Source: Monarcha castaneiventris obscurior
Lineage: Eukaryota > Chordata > Aves > Passeriformes > Monarchidae
Direction: 5' to 3'
Assembly (NCBI GenBank): GCA_026261815.1
Contig: JAMPIT010000701.1
Coordinates: 124,001-188,000, forward strand
DNA: 64,000 bases
Positions 25,201-33,659 of the stretch are shown here, one piece after another. Position 1 is the first letter of the stretch. Each line of letters opens with the position of its first letter. Position numbers and translations under genes: made by a program. The notes beneath the pieces were generated by a model. It worked only from the letters and a program-made list of their open reading frames with translations, was not told where the DNA came from and did no database searches.

Positions 25201-28200
25201 AACTCTGCAGGGAGCAATCCAGAACATGGAGGGGTCCACGCAGCGTGACCTTCAGATGATCAGAGCAGGCCTGGAGAATGAACTAGGTAAGCAAGGCCAT
25301 TCCCCAGCAGGCCTTCATCTCTCTGGAGGCAAAAGCTGCTTTACAGGCAAACTCTTCTGTGAGCACATCCTCCACATCTCCTCAAAGGGGATGGGGAAGG
25401 ACAGTCCTTGCATGGGTAATAGATTTGTCATTGCTATGAATAGGTGTGAGGGGTTTAAATAAACCCCTGCCTTTTGCCCAGGCCTCCGGCAGGAGGCAGT
25501 AGCTCCATAGGGATGGCCAGCACCCCAAAACCCACTCTTGTTTGCAAGTCCTTTAATAACAGCTGGTGTGGTCTATCATAGAATGAATTATTTATTTAAT
25601 AGACACAAAACTGACAGAGTTAAAACAGACTATTGCTACACAGGAATAAGGACAAAAAAAGACAGCTAGTATTACACGCGAGGTTAAAGGTACCATTAAT
25701 GTTACAGCTGGGGATGAAATAATGTAACTTAGGATCCAATGTTTCTTACCATCCAGTTGTGATGGAGCACACATCAAAATCCTTTCCCTCAATTCCCAGG
25801 GAAGTAACCATGGAAACTGCATCCAGACTCCAGGAAGAAGTCTTGCACGCTTTCAGGGTGTGTGTGTAGAAGGCTTCTGCCTCTGTGATAATCTGTATTA
25901 CTTTTATAGTGGAAAGCAGGCCTTCAGGTCACCAGTGTTTGTTTTCCTTTGTCTCCTCCCACATCTGCACTCAATACCAAGATGTTGATTCTTGGTTAGG
26001 CTGGCAGACCCTTTGGCACCAGGAGATGACTCCTGCTGGGCCTTGCCCGCCTGGGTTATCTCTCCTATCTGCACTGGCCACCTGTGGTGGGGAGAGAGGA
26101 GATATGCCCTGCCACAGTCATCCATGCCACTGGAACACCTCCAGGCTAAAGTGTTTTCTGTAGGGGCTCAAGGTCTCTCTTCTCTCCCTTGTCCTTGAAG
26201 AGAGTTTGAACTCTTAGTTCTCTCACTGTGTGATATTCTTTAAGGTTTCCCCTTGAACCCCTGTCCCTGTCTCTCTCCCACTTCCCATTGCCCTTCTTCT
26301 CCTGCCCCACTCCTGGTGCCACGCTGGGCGAGGCTGGGCTGTGCACACCCTGCATGTCTGTGCCCATGATGTGCCCCGTCCTGTACTCCACTACTCAGCT
26401 TAGGGGCATCTGTGTGGGCAGTGCATGAAATGGGGAGGGGAGGCCACTGGCAGCACCCGGCACTCTTGGCCCAATGTCCAGGGAGCTGCCCCTGGCCAGG
26501 CACAGGGCCCATGTGCAATCCCAGGGGCTACTGACCAAGGCTGAGGCCCAGTGAACATTCCTGAGACCACAATGGAGTCCTGGGGCAGGTGGGGGATGCC
26601 CCACCACACCTTCCTCATGACAAAGAGCATTGTTTCCCAGGGCCCACCGATGGTGTCTGGAGAGATGGAGTGGGCTCAGTGCTGCCCAGCAGGCCTTGGT
26701 CACGCCTTTAGGGAAGTCCACAGGGAGTGGGAGAGCCCTAAGGAAAGATGCTCTGGCAGTGAATTTAGTTCAGAGCTTTTAGGCATTGAGATTGCAGGTT
26801 GCTGGTCTCCCCCTCGAGAGGGTTCTTTCTTCACAGAAAGGACAGTGGAGGCAAATACAAGGACCGTGGAATCTATGTGGAAGAAGGACCTTCTGCAGCT
26901 CTCCCAACAAATGCAAACTCTGCAGGGAGCAATCCAGAACATGGAGGGGTCCACGCAGCGTGACCTTCAGATGATCAGAGCAGGCCTGGAGAATGAACTA
27001 GGTAAGCAAGGCCATTCCCCAGCAGGCCTTCATCTCTCTGGAGGCAAAAGCTGCTTTACAGGCAAACTCTTCTGTGAGCACATCCTCCACATCTCCTCAA
27101 AGGGGATGGGGAAGGACAGTCCTTGCATGGGTAATAGATTTGTCATCCATGCCACTGGAACACCTCCATGCTAAAGTGTTTTCTGTAGAGGCTCAAGGTC
27201 TCTCTTCTCTCTCTTGTCCTTGGAGAGAGTTTGAACTCTTAGTTGTCTCACTGTCAGATATTCTTTAAGGTTTCCCCTTGAACCCCTGTCCCTCTCCCTT
27301 TCCCCATCGTCTTTCTCCTCATGCCCCACTCCTGGTACCCCCTTGGGCGAGGCTGGGCTGTGCACACCCTGCGTGTCTGTGCCCATGATGAGCCCCCGTC
27401 CTGTACTCCACTACCCAGCTCAGGGGCATCTGCGTGGGCACTGCATGAGGTGGGGGACAGGGGTGATGCCTAGGAGTGGCTGCCTGAAAACAGAGGCTAG
27501 ACAACATTAAGAGAATAAAAGTGGGTATTTATAAAAGAGGGCCTTTAAAATAGGTACACCTTGGGAGTTAAAAAACCCTCTGAGAGGCTACACCCAAGAT
27601 GGATGCTGGGTCATGGGTTTTTCACACTTTTATAAGTTTGGTCCATTTGCATATCAGGGTTAATTCTCCAATTACTATTTCAGGTAGTGATGCAATTACC
27701 CCAATGTTGCTTTGTCGAGACAGACATAACAGCACCACACTTGTTGTAATCCAAAGCCATAAAAGATTTTTTATTTCCTCTACTGGTACTCCTACACCTC
27801 TTCACAATTGCTGTGCCTTATTGAGATTGGCTGCTTAGCAAACAATGACAAGGCTGTCTAACAAAACAGTGACCATTCAGGCAGTAAAACAATTAGCTAT
27901 ACAAGCAAAGGTATAGTTGTTACATATTACCTGCAAGTTCTTCCTAGTATACTCTTAACATCCCATAACAAGAACATCCTCTCCTGGTGTCCAGAACATC
28001 TTCTGTGATTGATTATCTTCTTGGCTTTCTCTGTGGGTTTCACTGCAGCTGCAAAATTTCACTGTAAAATTCTCATGGGTAAATTCTGACTGTCATTAGG
28101 TCTGACTCAGTGAGGCTGTCAGTCCAGCTGTCAGTCTCATCACCCCAAGTTTGCTCCCCCCATTCAGAGCCTTGGTTTACATGTTTCAGGGCCTGGGACA

Positions 28201-31200
28201 ACAAGGTGTCCATGAGTCCAGGCCCGGAGAGGGTTTGTTATGCCTAACCAGAATGTGAGAACAGTAGCTAAAAGGCTATGGAGCTTTACAGTTACAAACT
28301 GAAGCAGTACAGGATTGGAAAAAGAGAAAAGCTAAATCCTAAGGCATCGGGGGAGGGCAGCACCTGGCACTCTCTGCCCAATGTCCAGGGAGCTGCCCCT
28401 GGCCAGGCACAGGGCCCATGTGCAATCCCAGGGGCTACTGACCAAGGCTGAGGCCCAGTGAACATTCCTGAGACCGCAGTGGGGTCCAAGGGGCAGGTGG
28501 GAAATGCCCCACCACACCTTCCTCATGACAAAGAGCATTGTTTCCCAGGGCCCACCGATGGTGTCTGGAGAGATGGAGTGGGCTCAGTGCTGCCCAGCAG
28601 GCCTCGGTCAAGCCTTTAGGGAGGTCCACAGGGAGTGGGAGAGCCCTAAGGAAAGATGCTCTGGCAGTGAATTTAATTCAGAGCTTTTAGGCATTGAGAT
28701 TGTAGGTTGCTGGTCTCCCCCTCGGGATAGCAATGGGACTGTCCCAGTGAGAGGGCTCTTTCTTCACAGGAAGGACAGTGGAGGCAAATACAAGGACTGT
28801 GGAATCTATGTGGAAGAAGGACCTTCTGCAGCTCTCCCAACAAATGCAAACTCTGCAGGGAGCAATCCAGAACATGGAAGGGTCCACGCAGCGTGACCTT
28901 CAGATGATCAGAGCAGGCCTGGAGAATGAACTAGGTAAGCAAGGCCATTCCCCAGCAGGCCTTCATCTCTCTGGAGGGAAAAGCTGCTCTACAAACGCCC
29001 TGTGAGTTTGTTCTTTGCCTTCTCTGAGTGGGTGCATGAGGCAGAACTTCCTTGGGAGCAGCTCTTATGTCCCATGCCAGCGGAACACCTTTGCTGCTGA
29101 GATGGCACTGGAAGTCAGTAAAGGTCCGTCATCATCACATTTGGAGGGAGTGAAAGAACAGCGTCTTCTTGATCTTTTCTAATAAGAAAGGTCGCATGTA
29201 ATTTGTGGTACCATATCTCACCTCAGGTGAGGCAAAACCACTGTCCCACTGACACCAGTCTTCTCTTGCAGGAAGGACAGTGGAGGAAAATACCCCAAGA
29301 GTCTTGGAATCCCTGCAGCTGAAGGACCTCCAGCAGCTCTCCCAAGAAATCCAAACTCTGGGAAAAGCTATGCAGACCACATTGGGGTCCACAGAATATG
29401 ACCTTCAGCTCCTCAGAAGATTCTTGGAGAATGAATTAGGTGAGCAAGGCCTTTTCCAGCAGAACTTCATCTCTCTGAACGCAAAAGCTTCTCTACAGGC
29501 AAATCATCCTGTGAGCTTGTTGTCCACTGCTCCTGAAAGGGGATGGAGAGGGACAGATTTTCTTGGCAAGTAGCTCTTGTGTCCCCACCTGCAGAGACAC
29601 CTGAACACTGAGGTGGTGACTGCACGTGGTCAAGGTCCCTCTTCATTACCTTGTCTTTGAAGGGAATGTGTGGTGTAGGCTCTCTATGACCCAATATGTG
29701 GTAAAGGAGTCCACCTGCATGCCCTGCTATTGTCTCTCTTGCTTTCCCACTGCTCTTCCTCTTAACAAAGATTGTTGTCTCCCACAGCCCACAGCTACTG
29801 TTTGGAGAGATGGAGGGGGACAATCTCAACCCTCCATCCTGCCCATTAGGCCTTTCCCAAGCCTTTGGGAAAGTTCACAGGGCCTGTGCTCTTTCCCCAG
29901 CCCTCCAGAAATCAATCCATCCGAACCAGTTCCAAGGAGCTAGGAGGGTTTTTGCTCTCTTCTGTCAGGAGCCCACGTGCCCCTGAGCCCTGGGAGTTGG
30001 ACACTTCAGGGAAGGAAGGAGCACAGGAGTGTGAGAGCCGCAGATGGAATGTAGGGGCTCAGGCCTTGGGCAGACCGTGCTCCCCTTCCCCTGTCCCAGG
30101 AGCTCCCAATCAGTTTGACAAGTGTCTCCAGGGGTAACTGGTGCAGGAAAGTCACCTTTGCTTCCTGGCAAATCCTTCTCTGTGAAAGCCCATCTCCTTT
30201 TTAGTCTAAGGCCTGGCCATTCCTCTGGCCTCTCCCATCTGAAAAGGAAAGAGAGGCTGAGCTCATCTCACAGCACCTTTTAGTCCTCCTCGGTCCTCAG
30301 AGGAAGCAAGGTGGAGCCACGTGCCCCATGTCTGGAAAACAAAATTATCACACAACTCTGGGAGTCTTTAGTGAAATGAGAGTAGGTAGAACTGGTTAAG
30401 AGAACAGTGTGTGTGTGTGGTGGGGGAGCAGGGGAGCGTGGGGGTGGCATGAGTGTCACGGAGGGGAGAGAGTTGGGTGTCACATGTAAGAGATTTCCTC
30501 AATCCCATTCTGTTTGATTGGACTGTCAGGGCCCCAGCAACACTAAGAGCCTTGTGCCTGACCATACTGTCAGTGTCAGAGTAGGGGAGTGTGAGAGTGG
30601 CCTCATTGTCACTGAGAGGAGAGAGTTGGCCAATTTTGTTTCATTGTCAGAGCAAGCCTTGACAAATCCACTTACTTCCTGCTTCTCTCCGTTCCCACAG
30701 ACCTTCCAGAACTACGGTCCTACAAAGGTAAGCATAGGTGAGATGAGGAAGTGAGTACTCAAGAGCCTGAGTGCAGCTCTGGAAAACACACCCAACCCCC
30801 TCAGGGAGCTGTTTGGAGAAGAACATGCTCAGGGAAGGGGGGTTGGATGACTTTTTTCACTGTTATGTGCTTCACAAGGCCCTGCCTGTGCTTGTCAGGA
30901 GCCCTCTCAGCTGTAGGGCAGCCAGCTTGCACTGGCCACTGCAGCCCCACCTTCCACTTCTGATTTGGCCTCTTGGGCCTCTCAGGAAAAGTTAGCTGAT
31001 CTTGCTCCACAGCAGGAGCAGCTCCTTCTCCTTTCAACCTGAGCTGAGCTAAAGGACCTCAGTTCATGCCTTTGCACCTTGCTTGAGTCCTGCCAGGGGT
31101 TCATCCCGTCCCCTGATGAGCGTGGAAAGCTGAGGCAAGAAACATTCCCTTATCCTTGTGGTGCTGCAGATCACTCTTCTGCTCGAATCCATGCAGAAGC

Positions 31201-32230
31201 GGTATTGTACACTGGTGCTTTCCTGTTATTGAGGAAAAAGTACTTAAAGCTTGAAAATCCCCTTCAGACTTTGCCAAGGAGGTAATCCTGACACCCAAAC
31301 CTCATTCCAGCTGCTCTCAACTCCTGGACCTTTTCCTCAGGCCACCCCCCCAGCAATGCAGAGATGGAGGGAGAGGGGGTTCAGCCCCACAGCCTCCTCC
31401 TTGGAGCTGCCTGCTGCAGTCCCAGCAGTACTGGAGCAGTGCCTGGCATTTGGTGCCTGCAGGCTGCCACTCCCTCTAGCAGCAGCCCAAGGAAGGGACA
31501 TGGCAGGAGGGAGAAGCTGGAGGTGCCCTGAGGCAAGAGGCTGCTGAGTGACCCTGAGCATGGAGGGGGGAAGGACAAATGAGAGGAGGGGCTGAGGGCA
31601 CAGAAAGGAAAGGCTCAGAGAAACAGAGCTTGTGTTTTCTGCTCCTCATGGCCTGACCTGACCATTGCAGAAGATGTCACCCTGGATGCTGACACGGCTC
31701 ATCCCAGATTGGAAATCTCTGCAGATGGGAGAAGAGTGAAAGATAGTGGTGTCATCACATTCTTTCTCAGAAATGAGAAGAGATTTGATTCCCACCTGTT
31801 TGTGTTGGCTAAGGAAGGATACACATCTGGGAAACACTATTGGGAAGTGTACGTTGGGACAAGAAGAATCTGGGCCTTGGGTATTGCCCTGGAATCTGTG
31901 ACTCGCAAAGGGACACTGACTCTGTGCCCTGAGAATGGCTTCTGGGTTATCGCACGTGCAGATGGGCAAGATTATTGGGCCTACACGAATCCTTGGACTT
32001 GTCTGACTGTGACTGGCTATTTGTCAAAGATTGGGATCTTCTTGGACATCCCAGCCAAACAGGTTTCTTTTTATGATGTCTGTAAGGCAAGAGCTTTGTA
32101 CGCTTTTAGCATTGCTGATGGCAGCAGCCAGGAAAGCAAATTCATTCCCTTCTTCTCCACAGGCCTTGCTGCTTCTGAGCCTGACACTGAGCCTCTGGTA
32201 ATAGTGCAGTTTTCTGATGATGATGAGTAG
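11866..32230 (+). CDS. Butyrophilin/BG-like receptor gene, about 15 coding exons, apparently intact
   Basis: Type I membrane immunoglobulin-superfamily protein of the BTN/BG family. Coding exons by splice-site reading: signal 11866-11926, IgV 12453-12812, IgC 14103-14378, TM 14729-14815, coiled coils 20850-21002, 21272-21439, 21779-21946, 22363-22527, 23183-23347, 25122-25286, 26837-27001, 28770-28934, 29272-29439, linker 30701-30727, B30.2 31671-32230. All junctions are phase 1 with AG/GT borders. The sum is 2853 nt, about 950 residues, against about 500 for typical butyrophilins; the excess is a cytoplasmic coiled coil of about 500 residues. Known family members modulate T cells, and B30.2 senses intracellular ligands in some. 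The role here is inferred from family only. Which coiled-coil exons are actually spliced in is unknown. A polyadenylation signal follows at 32412. Confidence 0.82.
12453..12812 (+). CDS. Receptor exon 2: IgV domain
   Basis: 360 nt, phase 1-1, acceptor TTTCAG. V-set landmarks: first cysteine in MLPCTI, tryptophan in [15 protein letters not shown] strand and the DEGMYRC motif with the second cysteine. The opening is [17 protein letters not shown], which has the butyrophilin/BG spacing. The donor GTTGGA is weak compared with the others in the gene. No stops. Confidence 0.9.
13256..13510 (-). mobile_element. CR1 3' fragment in intron 2
   Basis: Reverse-oriented CR1 3' region recognisable by GGAAGGGACC and the TTGAACACTTTCAGGGATGG block, ending in CCTAATATCGAATCTAAATC. 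Too short to encode anything. Confidence 0.85.
14103..14378 (+). CDS. Receptor exon 3: IgC-like domain
   Basis: 276 nt, phase 1-1. It contains the butyrophilin second-domain signature [10 protein letters not shown], with cysteines in LGCRSQ and VTCQIL at IgC spacing. Chicken BG proteins lack this domain, so it places the gene on the butyrophilin side. Donor GTGAGT. Confidence 0.9.
14729..14815 (+). CDS. Receptor exon 4: transmembrane segment
   Basis: 87 nt, phase 1-1. A short stalk ([10 protein letters not shown]) is followed by a hydrophobic stretch, [16 protein letters not shown], and a single arginine stop-transfer residue. Donor GTAAGG. The next well-supported exon is 6 kb downstream. 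Confidence 0.85.
14993..15047 (+). other. Possible small juxtamembrane exon, out of phase
   Basis: Bounded by CTCTTGCAG| and |GTGAGA, 55 nt, reading [19 protein letters not shown] in the incoming phase. Its length breaks the phase-1 rule of every other exon, so it would frameshift the tail if spliced directly to the coiled coils. Probably fortuitous or alternative. Confidence 0.2.
15571..16475. mobile_element. LTR-like interspersed repeat in the receptor intron
   Basis: Begins with TGTTGTGGTTTAGGAATGG, a form common at avian LTR starts, and has A-rich and TATA-like stretches. It contains the AT/TATATG microsatellite. No TSD was found, so the limits are approximate. Confidence 0.4.
16113..16215. 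repeat. (AT)n then (TATATG)n microsatellite
   Basis: About fourteen AT dinucleotides followed by TATG and about ten TATATG hexamers. Confidence 0.98.
16476..17093. mobile_element. Probable LTR-like sequence
   Basis: A minus-strand AATAAA near 16517 and two CCAAT motifs (near 16989 and 17046) beside GC-rich blocks resemble a minus-oriented LTR. Limits not resolved. Confidence 0.3.
17094..17820. repeat. (ACACAG)-type array with higher-order units
   Basis: CACAGACA-like short repeats organised into about four larger units of roughly 140-180 bases. Each opens with GACACAGACCCACAGACA, then a GGGTGGAGGGACACACAG segment, and ends with AAATGCGCAGACACAAATGC. Long Thr/His/Gln or Cys/Val/Ser reading frames on both strands are artefacts of the repeat. 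Confidence 0.95.
17821..19030. mobile_element. Sequence interrupting the ACACAG array, probably an LTR insertion
   Basis: The array stops at 17820 and resumes at about 19035. The 1.2 kb between begins TGTTGCAGG, contains a minus-strand AATAAA-like signal near 17970 and a GC-rich block at 18600-18930. TSDs cannot be judged inside a simple repeat. Confidence 0.45.
19035..19170. repeat. Distal part of the ACACAG array
   Basis: Same short-repeat content as 17094-17820, separated by the inserted sequence. Confidence 0.9.
19240..19565 (+). mobile_element. Degenerate CR1 3' fragment
   Basis: Plus-oriented CR1 3'-end similarity: GGGTGGTGAGGCCCTGGCAC, then GGTTCAAGGCCAGGTTGGAT, ending with GTGTGATTCTG. 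Confidence 0.7.
19566..20486. other. Intron sequence, nothing recognised
   Basis: No exon with phase-1 borders and no clear repeat found. Confidence 0.5.
20487..20512 (+). other. Possible decayed lysine-rich juxtamembrane exon
   Basis: A polypyrimidine tract and AAG acceptor precede GAAAGAAAGCAAAAGG, which would encode lysine-rich sequence. The following bases align with the intron starts after the coiled-coil exons (TAAGCAGGGCCATTCCCC), but the donor GT is AT here. The length (26 nt) is also off phase. Probably not spliced. Confidence 0.3.
20850..21002 (+). CDS. Receptor coiled-coil exon 1
   Basis: 153 nt (51 codons), phase 1-1, acceptor TTTTCACAG, donor GTAAGC. Reads [17 protein letters not shown] onward to DLENEL. 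The most divergent of the nine; the downstream intron starts GGCCATTCCCCAGCAGGCC as in most other units. Confidence 0.8.
21272..21439 (+). CDS. Receptor coiled-coil exon 2
   Basis: 168 nt (56 codons, eight heptads in length), phase 1-1, acceptor TTTCTTTATAG, donor GTGAGC. Contains [18 protein letters not shown] and DLQMIRTDL. Confidence 0.82.
21779..21946 (+). CDS. Receptor coiled-coil exon 3
   Basis: 168 nt, phase 1-1, acceptor TTTTTCACAG, donor GTGAGC. Contains [17 protein letters not shown] and a cysteine in [13 protein letters not shown] that the sister exons lack (usually Arg or Asn there). Confidence 0.82.
22363..22527 (+). CDS. Receptor coiled-coil exon 4
   Basis: 165 nt, phase 1-1, acceptor TTCTTCACAG, donor GTAAGC. 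Contains [18 protein letters not shown] and ends ADLEHDL. Confidence 0.82.
23183..23347 (+). CDS. Receptor coiled-coil exon 5
   Basis: 165 nt, phase 1-1, acceptor TTCTTCACAG, donor GTAAGC. Reads [20 protein letters not shown]; starts with Glu because the base after the acceptor is A, a trait shared only with exon 7. The typical pattern [15 protein letters not shown] gives hydrophobic positions spaced mostly 3-4. Confidence 0.85.
23819..24698 (-). mobile_element. LTR-like element in duplicated block, copy A
   Basis: TGCCTAGGA...TCCTAAGGCA, 880 bases with inverted ends. It is absent from the homologous position in the unit before 26395 (about 26410-26450), where flanking sequence is continuous. 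No clean TSD. The orientation is a guess from TTTATAAATACCC near one end. The same element is at 27467. Confidence 0.75.
25122..25286 (+). CDS. Receptor coiled-coil exon 6
   Basis: 165 nt, phase 1-1, acceptor TTCTTCACAG, donor GTAAGC. Differs from exon 5 mainly by starting Gly-Arg and having Leu for Val in KKDLLQ. Confidence 0.85.
25432..26116 (-). mobile_element. Solo LTR with perfect TSD GTCAT, between coiled-coil exons 6 and 7
   Basis: TGCTATGA...CTGCCACA, 685 bases, flanked by GTCAT at 25427-25431 and 26117-26121. The empty site is visible at about 23490 and 27140, where the flanks run together uninterrupted. On the minus strand CTATAAAAG (near 25910) precedes AATAAA-type signals (near 25590 and 25458), so it points left. 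Confidence 0.92.
26837..27001 (+). CDS. Receptor coiled-coil exon 7
   Basis: 165 nt, phase 1-1. Partner of exon 5; the protein differs at one position (KKDLL against KKDLV). Acceptor TTCTTCACAG, donor GTAAGC. Confidence 0.85.
27467..28346 (-). mobile_element. LTR-like element in duplicated block, copy B
   Basis: Same 880-base element as 23819-24698, at offset 3648, with no difference seen by eye. The two are products of the segmental duplication and not of two insertions. Confidence 0.78.
28770..28934 (+). CDS. Receptor coiled-coil exon 8
   Basis: 165 nt, phase 1-1, partner of exon 6 and identical in protein. One silent-looking base change in ATGGAAGGGTCC against ATGGAGGGGTCC. Confidence 0.85.
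29272..29439 (+). CDS. Receptor coiled-coil exon 9
   Basis: 168 nt, phase 1-1, acceptor TTCTCTTGCAG, donor GTGAGC. Reads [20 protein letters not shown] and ends [10 protein letters not shown]; it resembles exon 1 more than exons 5-8 in its LQLLR segment, so the first and last units may be the ancestral ones. Confidence 0.83.
29440..30700. other. Intron, no further unit seen
   Basis: The first 200 bases still resemble the unit intron. Around 30390-30640 two GGGGAG/GAGTGTC-rich stretches resemble each other imperfectly. No extra phase-1 exon found. Confidence 0.5.
30701..30727 (+). CDS. Receptor 27-nt linker exon
   Basis: Nine codons, reading DLPELRSYK, between CTTCTCTCCGTTCCCACAG and GTAAGC, phase 1-1. 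A 21-27 nt exon just before the B30.2 exon is a known butyrophilin-family trait, which supports this very short call. Confidence 0.75.
31671..32230 (+). CDS. Receptor last exon: B30.2 (PRY-SPRY) domain and stop
   Basis: 560 nt with TAG at 32228-32230. [19 protein letters not shown], then the RRVKDSG turn. [70 protein letters not shown] and FIPFFSTG. The canonical LDP-type, WEV and YDV motifs are in place and no stop interrupts it. The acidic end QFSDDDE is lineage-specific as far as I can tell. In BTN and TRIM relatives this domain binds cytosolic ligands or partners; the ligand here is unknown. Confidence 0.93.
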
Positions 32231-32411
32231 TTTACTCTGTGTGTCAAAGGTCAATACTGTGATAGAATCACATTGTAATGAGGCTGTTGCCGAATTTGTG
32301 TCTTCTGAAAAAAAGTATTGAAGGAGAGGGAAAATCTGTCATAGTGGTCAGCTTCTACATTATGCATCAGAATGAAAAGTTTTTTGAGGGAAATTTTATG
32401 TTGTCAAGGGA

Positions 32412-32417
32412 AATAAA
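32412..32417 (+). terminator. Polyadenylation signal of the receptor gene
   Basis: AATAAA 182 bases after the stop codon. The homologous position in the inverted copy (about 37480-37490) has lost it. Confidence 0.75.
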
Positions 32418-32482
32418 TTTTCTTTCATGGTAGTATGAAAAAAGCACTTCTTGTGGATTGTGAATTTTCCTGAAAAAATTGT

Positions 32483-33637
32483 TGTCTTGGGATGGTTTTC
32501 TTATCCCACATCATTTTTGTTTGGGGTTTTTTTGTGTTCGTTTTTTTCTTTTTGTGGCTGTTTTTTTTTTTTTTTTTTCTGTGGCCTGGGTGGTTGCTCG
32601 CCCCCTGCCCCATGCCCCCCATCTCCCTGACTCCGGGAGTATTACGATGAGTGAGAGCCAGACCGGGGTTTCCAGCGAGAGTTGGGGGTGGGGCGAGGGG
32701 TGACTCCTTCCTTCTGGGCGGGCTTTTTGGCTGGCCACGTAGCTTTGTGGGTTTTGCCTGTTTCTTTTCCTTTGGCCCTGTTGCTGGGTTTGCTGGGCTT
32801 GCTGGCTTGCTTCTCTGCTTCTCTGCTATTGGGGAGCCCAGAGCCAGTGTGTGCTGTGCCAGGACCCAGGAACAACCCGTTCCCTGCTGGGGCCACCTCC
32901 TCTGCACAACCCAGACCCAGGGAACACCAGCCATCACTGGTGAGCTACCCTGAGGAGCAATTCCCTGCTCAGCCCCGCTGTTCTCCACCGCTGCTTCAGG
33001 GCGTCTTGCTGCACTGTAACCTGACACCCCGTGCCTGCCGGGACACCCCGCAACTCCTGCTACAGCTGCGGAGTTTCTGATACCTTTCATTTTGATACTC
33101 CGAGATCTACTCATCCCTGCCATCCCAGCTTGCTGCTTCTGAGGCCCGGCTACATCTCATTTCGCTATCTGGAGGGGCACTGGGACCAATTGCCCCGGGG
33201 GGTTTGTCAAGGAAGCCCCTTTTCCATCCTGTCCGTGGGCTGCATCCATTACCCACATACAGAGAGGCGGCTGAGCTCCGGCCACAGCGCCCCCTGCAGC
33301 CGCGGGGGAACCATCGCACCCGCCCTGCCCGGCCGGGAGCCAGCAGCGCCCCTGCCGTCTGTGACCGGAACTGCACCGATGAGGAAAGTGCCTGCGGCCC
33401 AGAGAAGGCTGTCACTGGGACTCTGGTTCTGTTTGTTGTGGCTGCTGTTGTTGTTGTTTGTTTGCCTTGTTATCCATATACATACTAGTAAAGAACTGCT
33501 ATTCCTTTTCCCATATCTTTGCCTGAAAGCCCCTTAACTTCAAAGTTATAATAATTTGGATGGGAGGGGGTCATATTTTACATTCCAAGGGAGATTCCTG
33601 CCTTCCTTGGCAGACGCCTGTCTTTCAAACTAAGGCA
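32483..33637 (+). mobile_element. Solo ERVL-type LTR in the region 3' of the receptor gene
   Basis: TGTCTTGGG...CTAAGGCA, 1155 bases, with imperfect flanks ATTGT (32478-32482) and ATTAC (33638-33642). The inverted copy of this locus (about 37415-37425) shows the empty site, reading straight through ATTAC. It includes poly-T and GC-rich parts that open spurious frames. Confidence 0.85.
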
Positions 33638-33659
33638 ATTACTCTCCTTTTCCTCATAC

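Larger units (their letters stand above)
22741..25342 (+). repeat. Segmental duplication, copy A (coiled-coil exons 5 and 6 plus an LTR)
   Basis: Matches 26395-28990 at an offset of 3654, falling to 3648 after a 6-base length difference in a CCCTCT tract near 23640. Long stretches, including the whole 880-base LTR, show no difference by eye. The pair ends where the copies diverge after the sixth and eighth coiled-coil exons. Confidence 0.92.
26395..28990 (+). repeat. Segmental duplication, copy B (coiled-coil exons 7 and 8 plus an LTR)
   Basis: Near-identical partner of 22741-25342. It carries the second copy of the LTR at 27467-28346 with no visible change. The right end is where sequence after exon 8 changes from the GGAGGCAAAAGCTGCTTTAC form to GGAGGGAAAAGCTGCTCTAC. 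Confidence 0.92.

Noticed and set aside
32425..33537. Frames of 232 codons (minus) and 168 codons (plus)
   Set aside because: Inside the ERVL-type LTR 32483-33637; no domain.
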